Of a stretch of 64,000 nucleotides of DNA, positions 48,031 through 57,708 are shown in pieces. Source of the DNA: Burkholderiales bacterium (lineage in GTDB: Bacteria; Pseudomonadota; Gammaproteobacteria; Burkholderiales; Burkholderiaceae_C); the NCBI GenBank assembly GCA_003963005.1, contig RXJW01000064.1, forward strand, positions 40,845 through 104,844, read 5' to 3'. The stretch's first letter is position 1. Each line of letters begins with the position of its first letter. The position numbers were made by a program, and so were the translations under genes. The notes beneath the pieces are model-generated. The model was not told the origin of the DNA. It worked only from the letters and a program-made list of their open reading frames with translations, and ran no database searches.

Positions 48031-48799
48031 TGACCTGATCCTCGTCACCGTCGCCCGCACGCAAGGCAGCGTGCCGCGCGAGGTGGGCGCCTGGATGGCA
48101 GTGAGGGCTGACGGCCTGACCGGCACGGTCGGCGGCGGCCACCTGGAGTTCGACGCGATTGCCCGCTCGCGCGCCGCGCTGGCCGGCGGCGATCTGGCCG
48201 ACGAGGTTCGCTACCCGCTCGGCCCGAGCCTCGGCCAGTGCTGCGGCGGCGTCGTGTGGCTGCGCTTCGAGCGTGTGGCCGCCGGTGAGGACCTGGCCGC
48301 GCGCCTGCCCCTGCCGCCGCTGCGGCCGGTGGCGCTCTTCGGTGCCGGCCACGTCGGCGAGGTGCTGGCCCGATTCGCTCGCGAACTGCCGCTGGCGCTG
48401 CATTGGGTAGACAGCCGCGACGGCCTCTTCCCGCCCGGGCCCGCGCCACGGGGCTGGCGGCAGGAGGTGGCCGACCCGCCCGCCGATGCCGTGCCGGACC
48501 TGGCAACCGGCTCGGCCGTGCTCGTGATGACGCACAACCACGCCGAAGACTTCGACATCATGGTCGCCTGCCTGCGCCGCCAGCGTGAACAGGCCGACCT
48601 GCCCTTCATCGGCATGATCGGCAGCCGCACGAAATGGGCGAGCTTCCGTCAGCGCCTGCAGGCGCGCGGCTTCACCGAGGCCGACCTTGCCCAGGTCACC
48701 TGCCCGATCGGCGTGCCCGGCGTGGCGGGCAAGCAGCCCGGCGTCATTGCCGTGGCCGTGCTGGCGCAGATGCTGGCGTTGCCGCAGGCGCCGGGTTGA
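48020..48799 (+). CDS. xdhC: XdhC, molybdenum cofactor insertion factor for xanthine dehydrogenase
   Basis: 259 residues from GTG 48020, within the end of uraH. XdhC binds sulfurated Moco and delivers it to XdhB. The N-terminal XdhC/CoxI domain has [28 protein letters not shown] and the cysteine motif GQCCGG. A C-terminal Rossmann domain starts [13 protein letters not shown] and ends [11 protein letters not shown] and [16 protein letters not shown]. Structural xdhA and xdhB are not in the window. The 3' end overlaps the convergent binding-protein gene by 56 bases. Confidence 0.93.
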   Translation: MEADDLILVTVARTQGSVPREVGAWMAVRADGLTGTVGGGHLEFDAIARSRAALAGGDLADEVRYPLGPSLGQCCGGVVWLRFERVAAGEDLAARLPLPPLRPVALFGAGHVGEVLARFARELPLALHWVDSRDGLFPPGPAPRGWRQEVADPPADAVPDLATGSAVLVMTHNHAEDFDIMVACLRRQREQADLPFIGMIGSRTKWASFRQRLQARGFTEADLAQVTCPIGVPGVAGKQPGVIAVAVLAQMLALPQAPG

Positions 48800-49574
48800 G
48801 CACCAGGCTGCGGCCGGGTTGGGCTTGCAGCCGCGCGTTGGGCGTGGCGATCTCCCGCTCGTAGTCGGTCCAGGCCTGCTGGATCTCGCCCCGGTCGCGC
48901 ATGCCGCGCAGGGCCTGCTCCAGCGCCGGCACCCAGGCGGCATGCGACTCGTGCACGCCGTGGTACAGGGTCGTGCGCAGCAGCGGGGTCGGCACCACGC
49001 AGAGGGCGCCTTGGCGGGTCTCGACCGGCATTTCCACCATCCACGGGGTGCTGAGCATGACGGCGTAATCGGCAGCGCCGGTGGACACGCTCAGAAATGC
49101 ATCGGCGGGCGTGTTGGTCGGCACGCGTGCTGCCTCAGGCACGACCGACTCGGCAGCCGCCATGCCGCGCTGCAGGCTCACCCGCAAGCGAGACAGTTCC
49201 TCGAGCGTGATGGACCGCGGGCAGGGCGGCTTCCCGTAGGCGAAGAGATGCAACTGCAGCAGCGGCACGTCGATACGCCGCAGGGCCGGCGTCTGCTCGA
49301 AAAACGTCTCGGTGCGCATCGCCACGGCGTCGATCCGTCCGCCCCGCAGTTCCAGCTGGGCGCGCGGCAGGGGCAGCGGCAGGTACTCCACCTCCAGGTT
49401 CAACGAGGCATAGGCCTTGCGCAGCAGCACCTCGGCCGGCGGGAAATAGCTGCGTTCCACGTTGGTCGCGATGCGCACCGGTGCCGTGGCCTGCCCGCTG
49501 GCCAGCCCCGCCCATAGCGCAGCCGCGCCCAGCAGCAGGCTGGCTCTAACCGCGCGGACCCTTGACAGCGACAT
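48744..49574 (-). CDS. Periplasmic solute-binding protein, SBP family 3-like
   Basis: 276-residue exported protein with signal peptide (LLLGAAALWAGLASGQA). The two-lobed amino-acid-binding-protein pattern is degenerate: RIATNVERSYFPPAEVLLRKAY, a GGRIDAVAMRTETF hinge and AADYAVMLSTPW. It stands alone, without transporter genes, so it may be a sensor or orphan receptor. The Pro/Ala-rich C-terminus lies opposite the end of xdhC (56-base overlap), so the real stop region is unusual. It is divergent from puuD. Confidence 0.78.
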   Translation of the reverse strand: MSLSRVRAVRASLLLGAAALWAGLASGQATAPVRIATNVERSYFPPAEVLLRKAYASLNLEVEYLPLPLPRAQLELRGGRIDAVAMRTETFFEQTPALRRIDVPLLQLHLFAYGKPPCPRSITLEELSRLRVSLQRGMAAAESVVPEAARVPTNTPADAFLSVSTGAADYAVMLSTPWMVEMPVETRQGALCVVPTPLLRTTLYHGVHESHAAWVPALEQALRGMRDRGEIQQAWTDYEREIATPNARLQAQPGRSLVLNPAPAATPASAPARPRQ

Positions 49575-49756
49575 GCCCGCATTCTGGGCCCGGTCCGGTA
49601 CGCCGCACCATGGCGCAAATCACACTTGCACGGCAGCTGCGGCACCCTGCCTACACTCTCGGCTGTCGCCGCGGTGTCGGGCTGTGCAGCCCGTGGACGC
49701 GACCCTTGGGCCCCACAGCACCCGCCGTGGTGGTGGCCATCGTTGACCGCTGCCCC

Positions 49757-50941
49757 ATGGACATCTACCTGCTCGACTGGGCCAACCTGCTGCTGCGCTG
49801 GCTCCACGTCATCACCGTCATCGCCTGGATCGGTGCCTCGTTCTACTTCGTCTGGCTGGACAACCACCTCGTCAAGCCGACCGCTGACGACCTCAAGGCC
49901 AAGGGCGTGGACGGCGAACTCTGGGCCGTGCACGGCGGGGGGTTCTACAACCCGCAGAAGTACATGGTCGCGCCGGCGAATCTGCCGCAGGACCTGCACT
50001 GGTTTTATTGGGAAAGCTACTGGACCTGGATGAGCGGCTTCGCGTTGTTCGTCGTGCTCTACCTGTTCAACGCCAGCCAGATGCTGATCGACACCCGGGT
50101 CCATGCCTGGGGCGCGCCGTGGCAGGCGGTGGCGGCCGCGCTCGGTTTCCTGGTCGTCGGCACGGCGGTGTATGACATCGCCTGTCGCACGCTGGGCCGC
50201 ACGCGTGACGGCGCCATCGGCCATGACGGCCGGGTGATGGCCGTGGTGGCCGTGTTCGTCGTGGCAGCCAGCTGGGCCGCCTGCCAGCTCTTCGCCGGCC
50301 GCGCTGCGTTCCTCATCGTCGGCGCCACGCTCGCAACCATGATGACCGCCAACGTGGCGCACTGGATCATTCCCGGTCAGAAGAAGGTCATCGCCCAGAT
50401 GCGGGCCGGCCAGTCACCCGACCCGATCCACGGCCAGCGCGGCAAGCAGCGCAGCGTGCACAACACCTACTTCGGCCTGCCGGTGCTGATCGCGATGCTC
50501 AGCAACCACTACGGCATGCTGCACCAGCACCCGCAGAACTGGCTGGTGCTGTGCGTGCTGATGGCCGCCGGCGTCGCGATCCGCATCTTCTTCGTGAAGC
50601 GGCACAAGGGCGTCAACAGCTGGGGCGCCGTGGCGCTGGCGCTCGTGCTGCTGGTCGGCCTCATCGTGTGGATGGCCCCGAAGCCGCAAGCCGCGGCGGC
50701 GACTGCCGCGCCGGTGACGCTGGCGCAGGTGCAGGCTGTCGCCGCCCAGCGCTGCCTGGCCTGCCATGCCGGCGAGGCCGCGCAGAAGGGCGTGCGGCTG
50801 GACAGCGATGAAGGCCTGACGGCGCACAAGGCCCAGATCTACCAGCAGGTCGTCGTGCAGCGCGCGATGCCGCTGAACAATGCCACCGGCCTGACCGACG
50901 ACGAGCGGGCTCTGATCGGCCGCTGGGCCCTGCAACCATGA
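49757..50941 (+). CDS. puuD: Membrane-bound urate oxidase PuuD (urate hydroxylase with cytochrome c domain)
   Basis: 394-residue integral membrane protein that converts urate to 5-hydroxyisourate and passes electrons to its cytochrome c domain rather than directly to oxygen. About eight helices with the typical start DWANLLLRWLHVITVIAWIG and the block HWFYWESYWTWMSG are visible. The C-terminal domain carries CLACH at residues 333-337 and a candidate axial Met in RAMPLNN. ATG 49757 gives the family's N-terminus. The stop overlaps the next gene's ATG (ATGA). Confidence 0.94.
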   Translation: MDIYLLDWANLLLRWLHVITVIAWIGASFYFVWLDNHLVKPTADDLKAKGVDGELWAVHGGGFYNPQKYMVAPANLPQDLHWFYWESYWTWMSGFALFVVLYLFNASQMLIDTRVHAWGAPWQAVAAALGFLVVGTAVYDIACRTLGRTRDGAIGHDGRVMAVVAVFVVAASWAACQLFAGRAAFLIVGATLATMMTANVAHWIIPGQKKVIAQMRAGQSPDPIHGQRGKQRSVHNTYFGLPVLIAMLSNHYGMLHQHPQNWLVLCVLMAAGVAIRIFFVKRHKGVNSWGAVALALVLLVGLIVWMAPKPQAAAATAAPVTLAQVQAVAAQRCLACHAGEAAQKGVRLDSDEGLTAHKAQIYQQVVVQRAMPLNNATGLTDDERALIGRWALQP

Positions 50942-52224
50942 GCCTCGACCCCCGCGCGCTGCTGCGGCAGCTCTTCGACGCCGCCGTGGCCAGCGCCTTG
51001 CCCGGCCGCGTGCTGGCCGCCCACCTGCCGCCGCCGCCGGCGGGCCGCACGCTGGTGATCGGCGCCGGCAAGGCGGGCGGGGCGATGGCCCAGGCGCTGG
51101 AGGCCGCCTGGCCGGCCGACGCGCCGCTGTCGGGCCTCGTCATCACACGCTACGGCCATGTGCCGACCGGCTGGCGGCCGCGCCGGCTGGAGGTCGTGGA
51201 GGCGGCGCACCCGGTGCCCGATGCCCAGGGGCTGGCCGCCAGCGAACGCCTGCTCGCGCTGACCCGCGGCCTGACCGCGCAGGACCTCGTCATCTGCCTC
51301 ATCTCGGGCGGCGGCTCGGCGCTGCTGAGCCTGCCGGCACCCGGCCTGACGCTCGCGGACAAGCAGGCCGTGAACCGTGCGCTGCTCGCCAGCGGCGCGG
51401 CCATCGGCGAGATGAACTGCGTGCGCAAGCACCTGTCGGCGATCAAGGGCGGTCGGCTCGCGGCGGCCTGCGCGCCAGCCCAGGTGCTCACGCTGACGAT
51501 CAGCGACGTGCCCGGCGACGACCCGGCCATCATTGCCTCCGGCCCGACGGTCGCCGACCCGACCACCTGCGCCGACACGCTGGCCATCTGCCGCCGTTAC
51601 CGCATCGAGCTGCCGCCCGCCGCCCTCGCGGGGCTGAACTCGGGGGCGTTCGAGACACCCAAGCCCGGCGACCCGCGGCTGGACGGCCACCGGCTGGTGA
51701 TGCTGTCCACGCCGCAGAAGAGCCTGGAGGCCGCGGCGGCCACTGCCCGCGCCCACGGCCTGCCGGCGCACATCCTGTCCGACGAGATCGAGGGCGAATC
51801 CCGCGTCGTCGGCGGCGTGCATGCGGCGCTGGCACGCGCCGTCGCCCGGCGCGGCGAGCCCTTTGCCAAGCCCTGCGTGATCCTGTCCGGCGGCGAGACC
51901 ACCGTGACCGTCGACAGCACCCGGCCCACCGGCCAGGGCGGTCGCGCGACCGAGTTCCTGCTGGGTTGCGCGCTGGCCCTGCAGGGTGAGCCCGGCGTGC
52001 ATGCACTCGCGGCCGACACCGACGGCATCGACGGCGTCGGTCCGCATGCCGGCGCGCTGCTCACACCCACCAGCCTGGCCCGCGCCCGAGCGCTCGGCCT
52101 GAATCCGCAGGCGCTGCTCGACGCGCACGACAGCGCCAGCTTCTTCCAGCCCCTGGGCGACCTGCTCGTGCCCGGCCCGACATTCACGAATGTCAACGAT
52201 TTCCGTGCATTGCTGATCACTTGA
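50938..52224 (+). CDS. ttuD: Glycerate 2-kinase / MOFRL family protein (TtuD-like)
   Basis: 428-residue protein of the DUF4147-MOFRL type. The N-terminal domain has VIGAGKAGGAMAQALE, ISGGGSALLSLP and MNCVRKHLSAIKGG. The C-terminal MOFRL domain has SGGETTVTV, GGRATEFLLG and ADTDGIDGVG. Such enzymes phosphorylate glycerate, and some were named hydroxypyruvate reductases. Coupling to puuD (ATGA) fits a role in using glyoxylate from purine breakdown by way of tartronate semialdehyde and glycerate. Confidence 0.92.
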   Translation: MSLDPRALLRQLFDAAVASALPGRVLAAHLPPPPAGRTLVIGAGKAGGAMAQALEAAWPADAPLSGLVITRYGHVPTGWRPRRLEVVEAAHPVPDAQGLAASERLLALTRGLTAQDLVICLISGGGSALLSLPAPGLTLADKQAVNRALLASGAAIGEMNCVRKHLSAIKGGRLAAACAPAQVLTLTISDVPGDDPAIIASGPTVADPTTCADTLAICRRYRIELPPAALAGLNSGAFETPKPGDPRLDGHRLVMLSTPQKSLEAAAATARAHGLPAHILSDEIEGESRVVGGVHAALARAVARRGEPFAKPCVILSGGETTVTVDSTRPTGQGGRATEFLLGCALALQGEPGVHALAADTDGIDGVGPHAGALLTPTSLARARALGLNPQALLDAHDSASFFQPLGDLLVPGPTFTNVNDFRALLIT

Positions 52225-52300
52225 GCCCGCCGGGCGGTGTGCCACGGCAGGCCGGGCGTGCCTAGACTGGGCCGGTCGTCATCGCCTCGGAGACCGGAAG

Positions 52301-53140
52301 ATGAATGCAGCTGCGGAACGCTACTTTGCCCGCCACAACTCGCTGCCGACGATGCCCGAAGTGGCGTCGCGGCTGCTGAAAAGCTTCGACGACGACAACG
52401 TGGGCCTGGCCCAGGTGGCCGCGCTGATCGAGAAGGACTCGACGCTCGCCGCCAAGGTGCTGCGCCTGGCCAACACCGCGCATTACAGCCCGTCGCACCA
52501 GATCGCCACGGTGCTGGACGCCGCGCACGCGCTCGGCCTGGAAACGCTTCGCAACCTGACGCTCGCCGCCTGCCTGAGCGGCGCCTTCCCGACCGTCAAG
52601 GGCCTGGACCGCGCGGCCTTCTGGCGCCACAGCGTGGCGACGGCCAATTACGCCCGCATCCTGTCGCGCCAGCTCGGCGTGGACGCCGGCATGGCCGACA
52701 CCGCCTACCTCGCCGGCTTGATGCTGCGCACCGGCCAGCTGCTGATGGCGATGGATGAGCCCCACCTCGTGGCCGACGTCGAGGCCCACGCCGCCGAGCC
52801 CGGCAGCCGCTTCTCGCTGGAGGAGCACCGCTTCGGCTGCACCCATGCCGACGTCACGGCCTCGCTCGCGGCGCACTGGCACTTCCCGAAGGCGCTGGTC
52901 GAGGCCTTCAACGATGCGAACACGCCGCTGGAGATCCGCCCGTTCTCGCTGATCGCCGCGGTCCTGCACCTGGCCGAGGTGCTCGCCGACGCGGCCGAAC
53001 ACCATGAGGCGCCGGTGCCGGCCCTGCAGGCCGCGGTGCCGGAGCTTGTCGAGCACCTGCACCTGGATCTGGCGCTGCTCGCCGATCGCGTGGCCGCCAC
53101 CGGCGACCCGGCCGCCGAGGTCGCCCAGCTGCTGCACTGA
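52301..53140 (+). CDS. HDOD domain protein
   Basis: 279-residue single-domain HDOD protein, a degenerate relative of HD phosphohydrolases used in signalling. Characteristic parts are LPTMPEVASRLLKSFDDDNVGLAQVAALIEKD (short: LPTMPEVASRLL), VLRLANTAHY and AHALGLETLRNLTLA. A later HRFGCTHADVTASLAAHW is the pseudo-HD helix. No output domain is attached. Likely a regulator of motility, cyclic-di-GMP or cell-cycle signalling; nothing in the context decides. Confidence 0.87.
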   Translation: MNAAAERYFARHNSLPTMPEVASRLLKSFDDDNVGLAQVAALIEKDSTLAAKVLRLANTAHYSPSHQIATVLDAAHALGLETLRNLTLAACLSGAFPTVKGLDRAAFWRHSVATANYARILSRQLGVDAGMADTAYLAGLMLRTGQLLMAMDEPHLVADVEAHAAEPGSRFSLEEHRFGCTHADVTASLAAHWHFPKALVEAFNDANTPLEIRPFSLIAAVLHLAEVLADAAEHHEAPVPALQAAVPELVEHLHLDLALLADRVAATGDPAAEVAQLLH

Positions 53141-53272
53141 GGCCCGCGGCGGCGATACGCGCGAGCGGCCGGACAAGGGCTGCATCGCGTGTCCGGAAGG
53201 CGGCGGGGCCGGGTGGGTCTGGGCGGGCAGTTACCATCGCCGCCCCATGCCGCACGCTGTACGACCCGCTCC

Positions 53273-54529
53273 ATGACCCTGCCGTTCGAACTCCAGGTCG
53301 GCTGGCGCTACACACGCGCCGGCCGCGGCGGGCGGCGCAACCGCTTCATCAGCTTCATCTCGGGCGTGTCCATCCTGGGCATCGCGCTCGGCGTGGCGGC
53401 GCTGATCATCGTGCTGTCGGTCATGAACGGCTTCCAGCGCGAGGTGCGGGATCGCATGCTCAACGTCATCGCCCACGTCGAGCTGCTGGACTACACCGGC
53501 CAGGCGCTGCCGGACTGGCAGGCCACGGCGGCCAAGGCACGCCAGAACCCGGCGATCATTGGTGCGGCGCCGTTCATTTCGGGCCAGAGCCTGATCGCGC
53601 GCGGTGAAGACATGCGCGGCGCGGTCATCCGCGGCATCTCGCCGGCAGAGGAAGCCACGGTGACGGGCCTGGGCGCGGCCTTGAAGGACGGCGTCTTCTC
53701 GCGCCTGCAGCCCGGCGCCTGGAACATCGTGCTCGGCAGCGAACTCGCCCGCCAGCTGGGCGTGCGCGAGGGCGACAAGATCACGCTCGTGGCCCCCGGC
53801 GGCCAGGTCACGCCGGCCGGCGTCGTGCCGCGGCTGCGTGCCTTCAACGTGGTGGGCACCTTCACGGCGGGCCACTATGAATACGACTCCGGCCTGGCAC
53901 TGATCCACGTCGAGGACGCGGCGCGCCTGTACCGCACCACCGGCCCGACCGGCGTGCAACTCCGCCTGCGCGATGTCCACGCGGCGCGCCAGGTGGCATC
54001 CGAACTGTCCCAGGCCATGGGTCCGGACATCCTGGTGCGCGACTGGACGCGCTCCAACGCGACCTGGTTCGATGCCGTGCAGGTCGAGAAGCGCCTGATG
54101 AGCATCATCCTGACGCTGATCGTCGCGGTGGCAGCCTTCAACCTCGTCTCCACCCTCGTCATGACCGTGACCGACAAGCAGAGCGACATCGCCATCCTGC
54201 GCACGCTCGGCGCCAGCCCCCGCTCGATCATGGGCGTGTTCATCGTGCAGGGCGCAGTGAGCGGCGTCATCGGCACGCTGTCCGGTGTGGGGCTGGGGCT
54301 GCTGGTGGCCTGCAACATCGACGTGATCGTGCCGGCCATCGAGCGGCTGCTCAACGTGAGCTTCCTGCCGGGCAGCATCTACGTGATCACGCAGATGCCG
54401 AGCGACCCGCAGCGCGGCGACATCATTCCGATCGCGGTGGTGTCCCTGCTGCTGTCCTTCCTCGCCACGCTCTACCCGAGCTGGCGCGCCAGCCGCGTGC
54501 AGCCGGCGGAGGCGCTGCGCTATGAGTGA
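53273..54529 (+). CDS. lolC: Lipoprotein-releasing ABC transporter permease LolC/E
   Basis: 418-residue inner-membrane subunit that extracts outer-membrane lipoproteins. One N-terminal helix ([26 protein letters not shown]) is followed by a large periplasmic domain (about 50-260) and three C-terminal helices of the FtsX type ([20 protein letters not shown] onward). The opening [26 protein letters not shown] is the family start, hence ATG 53273. lolD overlaps by eight bases. Only one permease gene is present, as is usual in many betaproteobacteria. Confidence 0.94.
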   Translation: MTLPFELQVGWRYTRAGRGGRRNRFISFISGVSILGIALGVAALIIVLSVMNGFQREVRDRMLNVIAHVELLDYTGQALPDWQATAAKARQNPAIIGAAPFISGQSLIARGEDMRGAVIRGISPAEEATVTGLGAALKDGVFSRLQPGAWNIVLGSELARQLGVREGDKITLVAPGGQVTPAGVVPRLRAFNVVGTFTAGHYEYDSGLALIHVEDAARLYRTTGPTGVQLRLRDVHAARQVASELSQAMGPDILVRDWTRSNATWFDAVQVEKRLMSIILTLIVAVAAFNLVSTLVMTVTDKQSDIAILRTLGASPRSIMGVFIVQGAVSGVIGTLSGVGLGLLVACNIDVIVPAIERLLNVSFLPGSIYVITQMPSDPQRGDIIPIAVVSLLLSFLATLYPSWRASRVQPAEALRYE

Positions 54530-55199
54530 ACTCGTGTTGCACGCCACCGGCCTGACCCGCCGCTTCAGCGAAGGCGGCCTCGACGTGACCGTGCTGCGTG
54601 GGGTGGACCTCGCCGTGAAGCAGGGCGAGACGCTCGCCATCGTCGGCGCCTCGGGCTCGGGCAAGAGCACGTTGCTGCACCTGCTCGGTGGCCTGGACCA
54701 GCCGAGCGCCGGCGCCGTGACGCTGATGGGCCGCAGCCTGGCCGGCATGGACGAGACCGAGCGCGGCCGCTGGCGCAACCAGCACCTGGGCTTCGTCTAC
54801 CAGTTCCATCACCTGCTGCCCGAGTTCTCGGCGCTGGACAACGTCGCGATGCCGCTGCGCATCCGCCGCCAGACGCCGGCCCAGGCCCGGGCCACCGCGG
54901 CCGACATGCTGGCCCGCGTCGGGCTCAAGGACCGCGTGCAGCACCGCCCGGGCGAGCTCTCCGGCGGCGAGCGCCAGCGGGTGGCGATTGCCCGCGCGCT
55001 TGTCACGCGGCCAGCCTGCGTGCTCGCCGACGAACCCACCGGCAACCTCGACCGCGACACCGCCGACGGCGTCTTCGCGCTGATGCTGGCCTGCGCGCGC
55101 GAGTTCGGCACCGGCTTCGTTCTCGTCACCCACGACCGCGACCTCGCGGCCCGCTGCGACCGGCAGCTGCGCCTGGTCGCCGGCCAGTTCTCTGCCTGA
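54522..55199 (+). CDS. lolD: Lipoprotein-releasing ABC transporter ATP-binding protein LolD
   Basis: 225-residue ATPase of the LolCDE exporter. Walker [19 protein letters not shown], the Q loop [22 protein letters not shown], signature [15 protein letters not shown] and Walker [13 protein letters not shown] are all intact. The block [12 protein letters not shown] is typical of LolD within the MacB-like subfamily. ATG lies inside the end of lolC (ATGAGTGA). Confidence 0.95.
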   Translation: MSELVLHATGLTRRFSEGGLDVTVLRGVDLAVKQGETLAIVGASGSGKSTLLHLLGGLDQPSAGAVTLMGRSLAGMDETERGRWRNQHLGFVYQFHHLLPEFSALDNVAMPLRIRRQTPAQARATAADMLARVGLKDRVQHRPGELSGGERQRVAIARALVTRPACVLADEPTGNLDRDTADGVFALMLACAREFGTGFVLVTHDRDLAARCDRQLRLVAGQFSA

Positions 55200-55207
55200 G
55201 CCCTGCC

Positions 55208-56062
55208 ATGACCTCGCGCTTCATCCTCAAGCTCTCCTGCCCCGACCGCGCCGGCATCGTGCACGCCGTCACCGGCGTGCTGCTGCAGCAGGGGGGCAAC
55301 ATCCTCACGTCGCACCAGCATGGCGATGCCGACCATGCGCGCTTCTTCATGCGCATCGAGTTCGAGGCCGCGGCCGAGGAAGCCGCGCTGCAGGCGGCGT
55401 TCGAGCCGCTGGCCGAGGCATTCCGCATGGACTGGGCCCTGGTGTCGCGCGCCCGCAAGACGCGCGTGCTGCTGCTGGTCTCCAAGCTCGGCCACTGCCT
55501 GAACGACCTGCTGTTCCGCGTGCAGACCGGGCATCTGCCGATCGAGATCCCGGCGATCGTGTCCAACCACCGCGACTTCTACCAACTCGCGGCCTCGCAC
55601 AACATCCCGTTCCACCACTTCCCGCTGCTTGGCGGCACCGACGGGCAGAAGGCCGCGCAGGAAGCCAAGATCCGCGAAGTGATCGCCGACAACCAGATCG
55701 ACCTCGTCGTGCTGGCGCGCTACATGCAGATCCTGTCGCCCGAACTCTGCGAGCACCTGAGCGGCCGGGCGATCAACATCCACCACAGCTTCCTGCCCAG
55801 CTTCAAGGGCGCCAAGCCCTACCACCAGGCCTACGAGCGCGGCGTGAAGCTGATCGGCGCGACCGCTCACTACGTGACGAGCGACCTCGACGAGGGCCCG
55901 ATCATCGAGCAGGAGGTCGCCCGCATCGACCACAGCATGCCGCCGGAGCAGCTCGTGGGCATCGGCCGCGACATGGAATGCGTGGCCCTGGCCCGCGCCA
56001 TCCAGTGGCATGCCGAGCACCGCGTGCTGCTGAACGGCAACCGCACGGTGGTGTTCCGCTGA
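55208..56062 (+). CDS. purU: Formyltetrahydrofolate deformylase
   Basis: 284-residue enzyme releasing formate from 10-formyl-THF, which feeds PurT and balances one-carbon pools. An N-terminal ACT domain (1-80, KLSCPDRAGIVHAVTG) is followed by the formyltransferase fold. That part has VSKLGHCLNDLLFRV and the active-site segment NIHHSFLPSFKGAKPYHQAYERG, read here as HHSFLPSFKGAKPY, with catalytic Asn/His and a later Asp in TSDLDEGPI. Nine bases after lolD; functionally unrelated to it, probably co-transcribed. Confidence 0.95.
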   Translation: MTSRFILKLSCPDRAGIVHAVTGVLLQQGGNILTSHQHGDADHARFFMRIEFEAAAEEAALQAAFEPLAEAFRMDWALVSRARKTRVLLLVSKLGHCLNDLLFRVQTGHLPIEIPAIVSNHRDFYQLAASHNIPFHHFPLLGGTDGQKAAQEAKIREVIADNQIDLVVLARYMQILSPELCEHLSGRAINIHHSFLPSFKGAKPYHQAYERGVKLIGATAHYVTSDLDEGPIIEQEVARIDHSMPPEQLVGIGRDMECVALARAIQWHAEHRVLLNGNRTVVFR

Positions 56063-56074
56063 GAGGGCGCGGCA

Positions 56075-56893
56075 GTGTGGATCGACACCCACTGCCACCT
56101 TGACGCGGCCGAGTTCGACACCGACCGCGACGCGGTCGTCGCCCGCGCCAGGGCAGCGGGCGTCGGCCAGATCGTCATCCCGGCCGTCGAGCCGGGCAAT
56201 TTCGACACCGTGAGGTGGCTCGCCATCGAGCATGGGTTCGTCTATGCGCTGGGCATTCATCCGTTGTACGTGATGCGCGCCCCTGCCGACGCGCTGGACC
56301 AGCTCGCCGAGGCGCTGCGCACCCACCACGGCGACCCACGCCTGGTGGCCGTGGGCGAGATCGGCCTGGACTTCTTCGTCCCCGGGCTCGACGCCGCCAC
56401 CCAGCAGCAGTTCTACGTGGAGCAATTGAAGCTCGCCCAGCGCGCCGGCCTGCCCGTGCTGCTGCATGTGCGCAGGAGCGCGGACCAGCTCCTCGCCGGC
56501 CTGCGCCGCACGGGCTTCCGGCACGGTGGCATCGCGCATGCGTTCAACGGCAGCGAGCAGCAGGCGCAGGCCTTCATCGACCTCGGCTTCAAGCTGGGCT
56601 TCGGTGGCACGCTGACCTTCGGCCGCTCGCTGCAGATCCGCCGGCTGGCCGCCAGCGTGCCGGCCGAGGCGCTGGTGCTGGAGACGGATGCCCCGGACAT
56701 CCCGCCGCAATGGCTCTATCGCACGGCCGAGCAGCGGGCGGCGCAGACGGGGCAGGGGCGCAACGAGTCGGCCGAGCTGCCGCGCATCGCCGAGAGCCTG
56801 GCCGCCCTGCGTGCCTGGAGCCTCGAACAGACCGCCGAGATCACGAGCGCCAATGCCCGAGCCGCGCTGCCGCGGCTGGCGGCTGTCTGCTAG
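56075..56893 (+). CDS. TatD family metal-dependent hydrolase (DNase-like)
   Basis: 272-residue TIM-barrel hydrolase from GTG 56075. Metal ligands are visible in order: WIDTHCHLD (HxH), GEIGLDF (Glu), LLHVRRS (His), IAHAFNG (His) and LETDAP (Asp). TatD enzymes act as 3'-5' DNases or D-aminoacyl-tRNA-related nucleases. The short PNAMALYRTAEQ-like segment after the Asp (DIPPQWLYRTAEQR) is normal for the subfamily. Twelve bases after purU; the stop overlaps the convergent MOSC gene by four bases. Confidence 0.92.
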   Translation: MWIDTHCHLDAAEFDTDRDAVVARARAAGVGQIVIPAVEPGNFDTVRWLAIEHGFVYALGIHPLYVMRAPADALDQLAEALRTHHGDPRLVAVGEIGLDFFVPGLDAATQQQFYVEQLKLAQRAGLPVLLHVRRSADQLLAGLRRTGFRHGGIAHAFNGSEQQAQAFIDLGFKLGFGGTLTFGRSLQIRRLAASVPAEALVLETDAPDIPPQWLYRTAEQRAAQTGQGRNESAELPRIAESLAALRAWSLEQTAEITSANARAALPRLAAVC

Positions 56894-57702
56894 AACGCGA
56901 GCGTCAGCTCGACCTCATCGCCCACCCGCAACTCACCCGCCCCGCTGCCGGCGACGTAGATGCCGAACTGCACCGGCTCGCCCGGCAGGCGCTCCGCGCT
57001 CAGTTGCGTCAGCGCGTCGAGCGCCGGCGGTTGCAGCACGCCGGACTGCGGGTCGATGCTGGTCATGACGCAGCGCACGCAGGGCCCGGTGCGGCGCAGC
57101 GTGAGGCGGCCGAGGGTGGCCGCGGTGATCAGGTCTTCGATGAAGGGCGTCAGCGGCCCGCCGTCCGCGGCGGTGAGCACGACGTTGGGCCGCACGCGTG
57201 GCGCGGCGGCCTGCAGCGGCCGGGGCAGGGCATCCTGCCAGGCCTGCAGCGAACCATCGCCCACCAGGTGCAGCGCATTCAGCACCGGCCGACGCTGGGC
57301 GGCGAGGCTCAGGCGCACCAGCCGCAGCGGCGCGCCGGTGGCCTCCTGCAGCAGGGCCGCGGCCTCATCGGGGCCGTCCCAGGCCTGGAGTTCGTCGAAG
57401 GCCTGGCGCTCGCCGTTCCAGCCGCGCACCGTGATGTCGGCACCACCGTCCAATGGCACCGCCACCGCTCGACCGAGACCCTGGAGCCGCAACGTGGACG
57501 CTTGCCACTGCGCCTGCACCAGCGCGAGCCGCGGGTGGGCGCCCATCCAGGTCAGCTCGCCCGCGGCGTCGACGATGCCCCAGGCGCGGTCGCCTTCCGG
57601 CCAGCCGTCCGCGCCCAGCGTGAGCCGGTCGACCGCCTCTCCCGCGCAGGACTTGACCGGATAGCGCCACAGCCCGGCGATGCGGGCGACGAGATCGGTC
57701 AT
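56890..57702 (-). CDS. MOSC domain protein with N-terminal beta-barrel
   Basis: 270-residue protein. The N-terminal MOSC_N beta barrel (IAGLWRYPVKSCAGEAVDRL) is followed by the MOSC domain with conserved Cys in GPCVRCVMTSIDPQSG. MOSC proteins, including YcbX and the C-terminal part of Moco sulfurase, bind molybdenum cofactor and detoxify N-hydroxylated bases. A YcbX-like role is likely by architecture but lacks the ferredoxin domain. Six bases downstream of the MscS gene on the same strand. Confidence 0.9.
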   Translation of the reverse strand: MTDLVARIAGLWRYPVKSCAGEAVDRLTLGADGWPEGDRAWGIVDAAGELTWMGAHPRLALVQAQWQASTLRLQGLGRAVAVPLDGGADITVRGWNGERQAFDELQAWDGPDEAAALLQEATGAPLRLVRLSLAAQRRPVLNALHLVGDGSLQAWQDALPRPLQAAAPRVRPNVVLTAADGGPLTPFIEDLITAATLGRLTLRRTGPCVRCVMTSIDPQSGVLQPPALDALTQLSAERLPGEPVQFGIYVAGSGAGELRVGDEVELTLAF

Positions 57703-57708
57703 GGCGGC

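Noticed and set aside
49626..49657. Sigma-70 promoter for puuD (TTGCAC and TACACT)
   Set aside because: The 20-base spacer is too long for confidence, so it is not listed as a feature.
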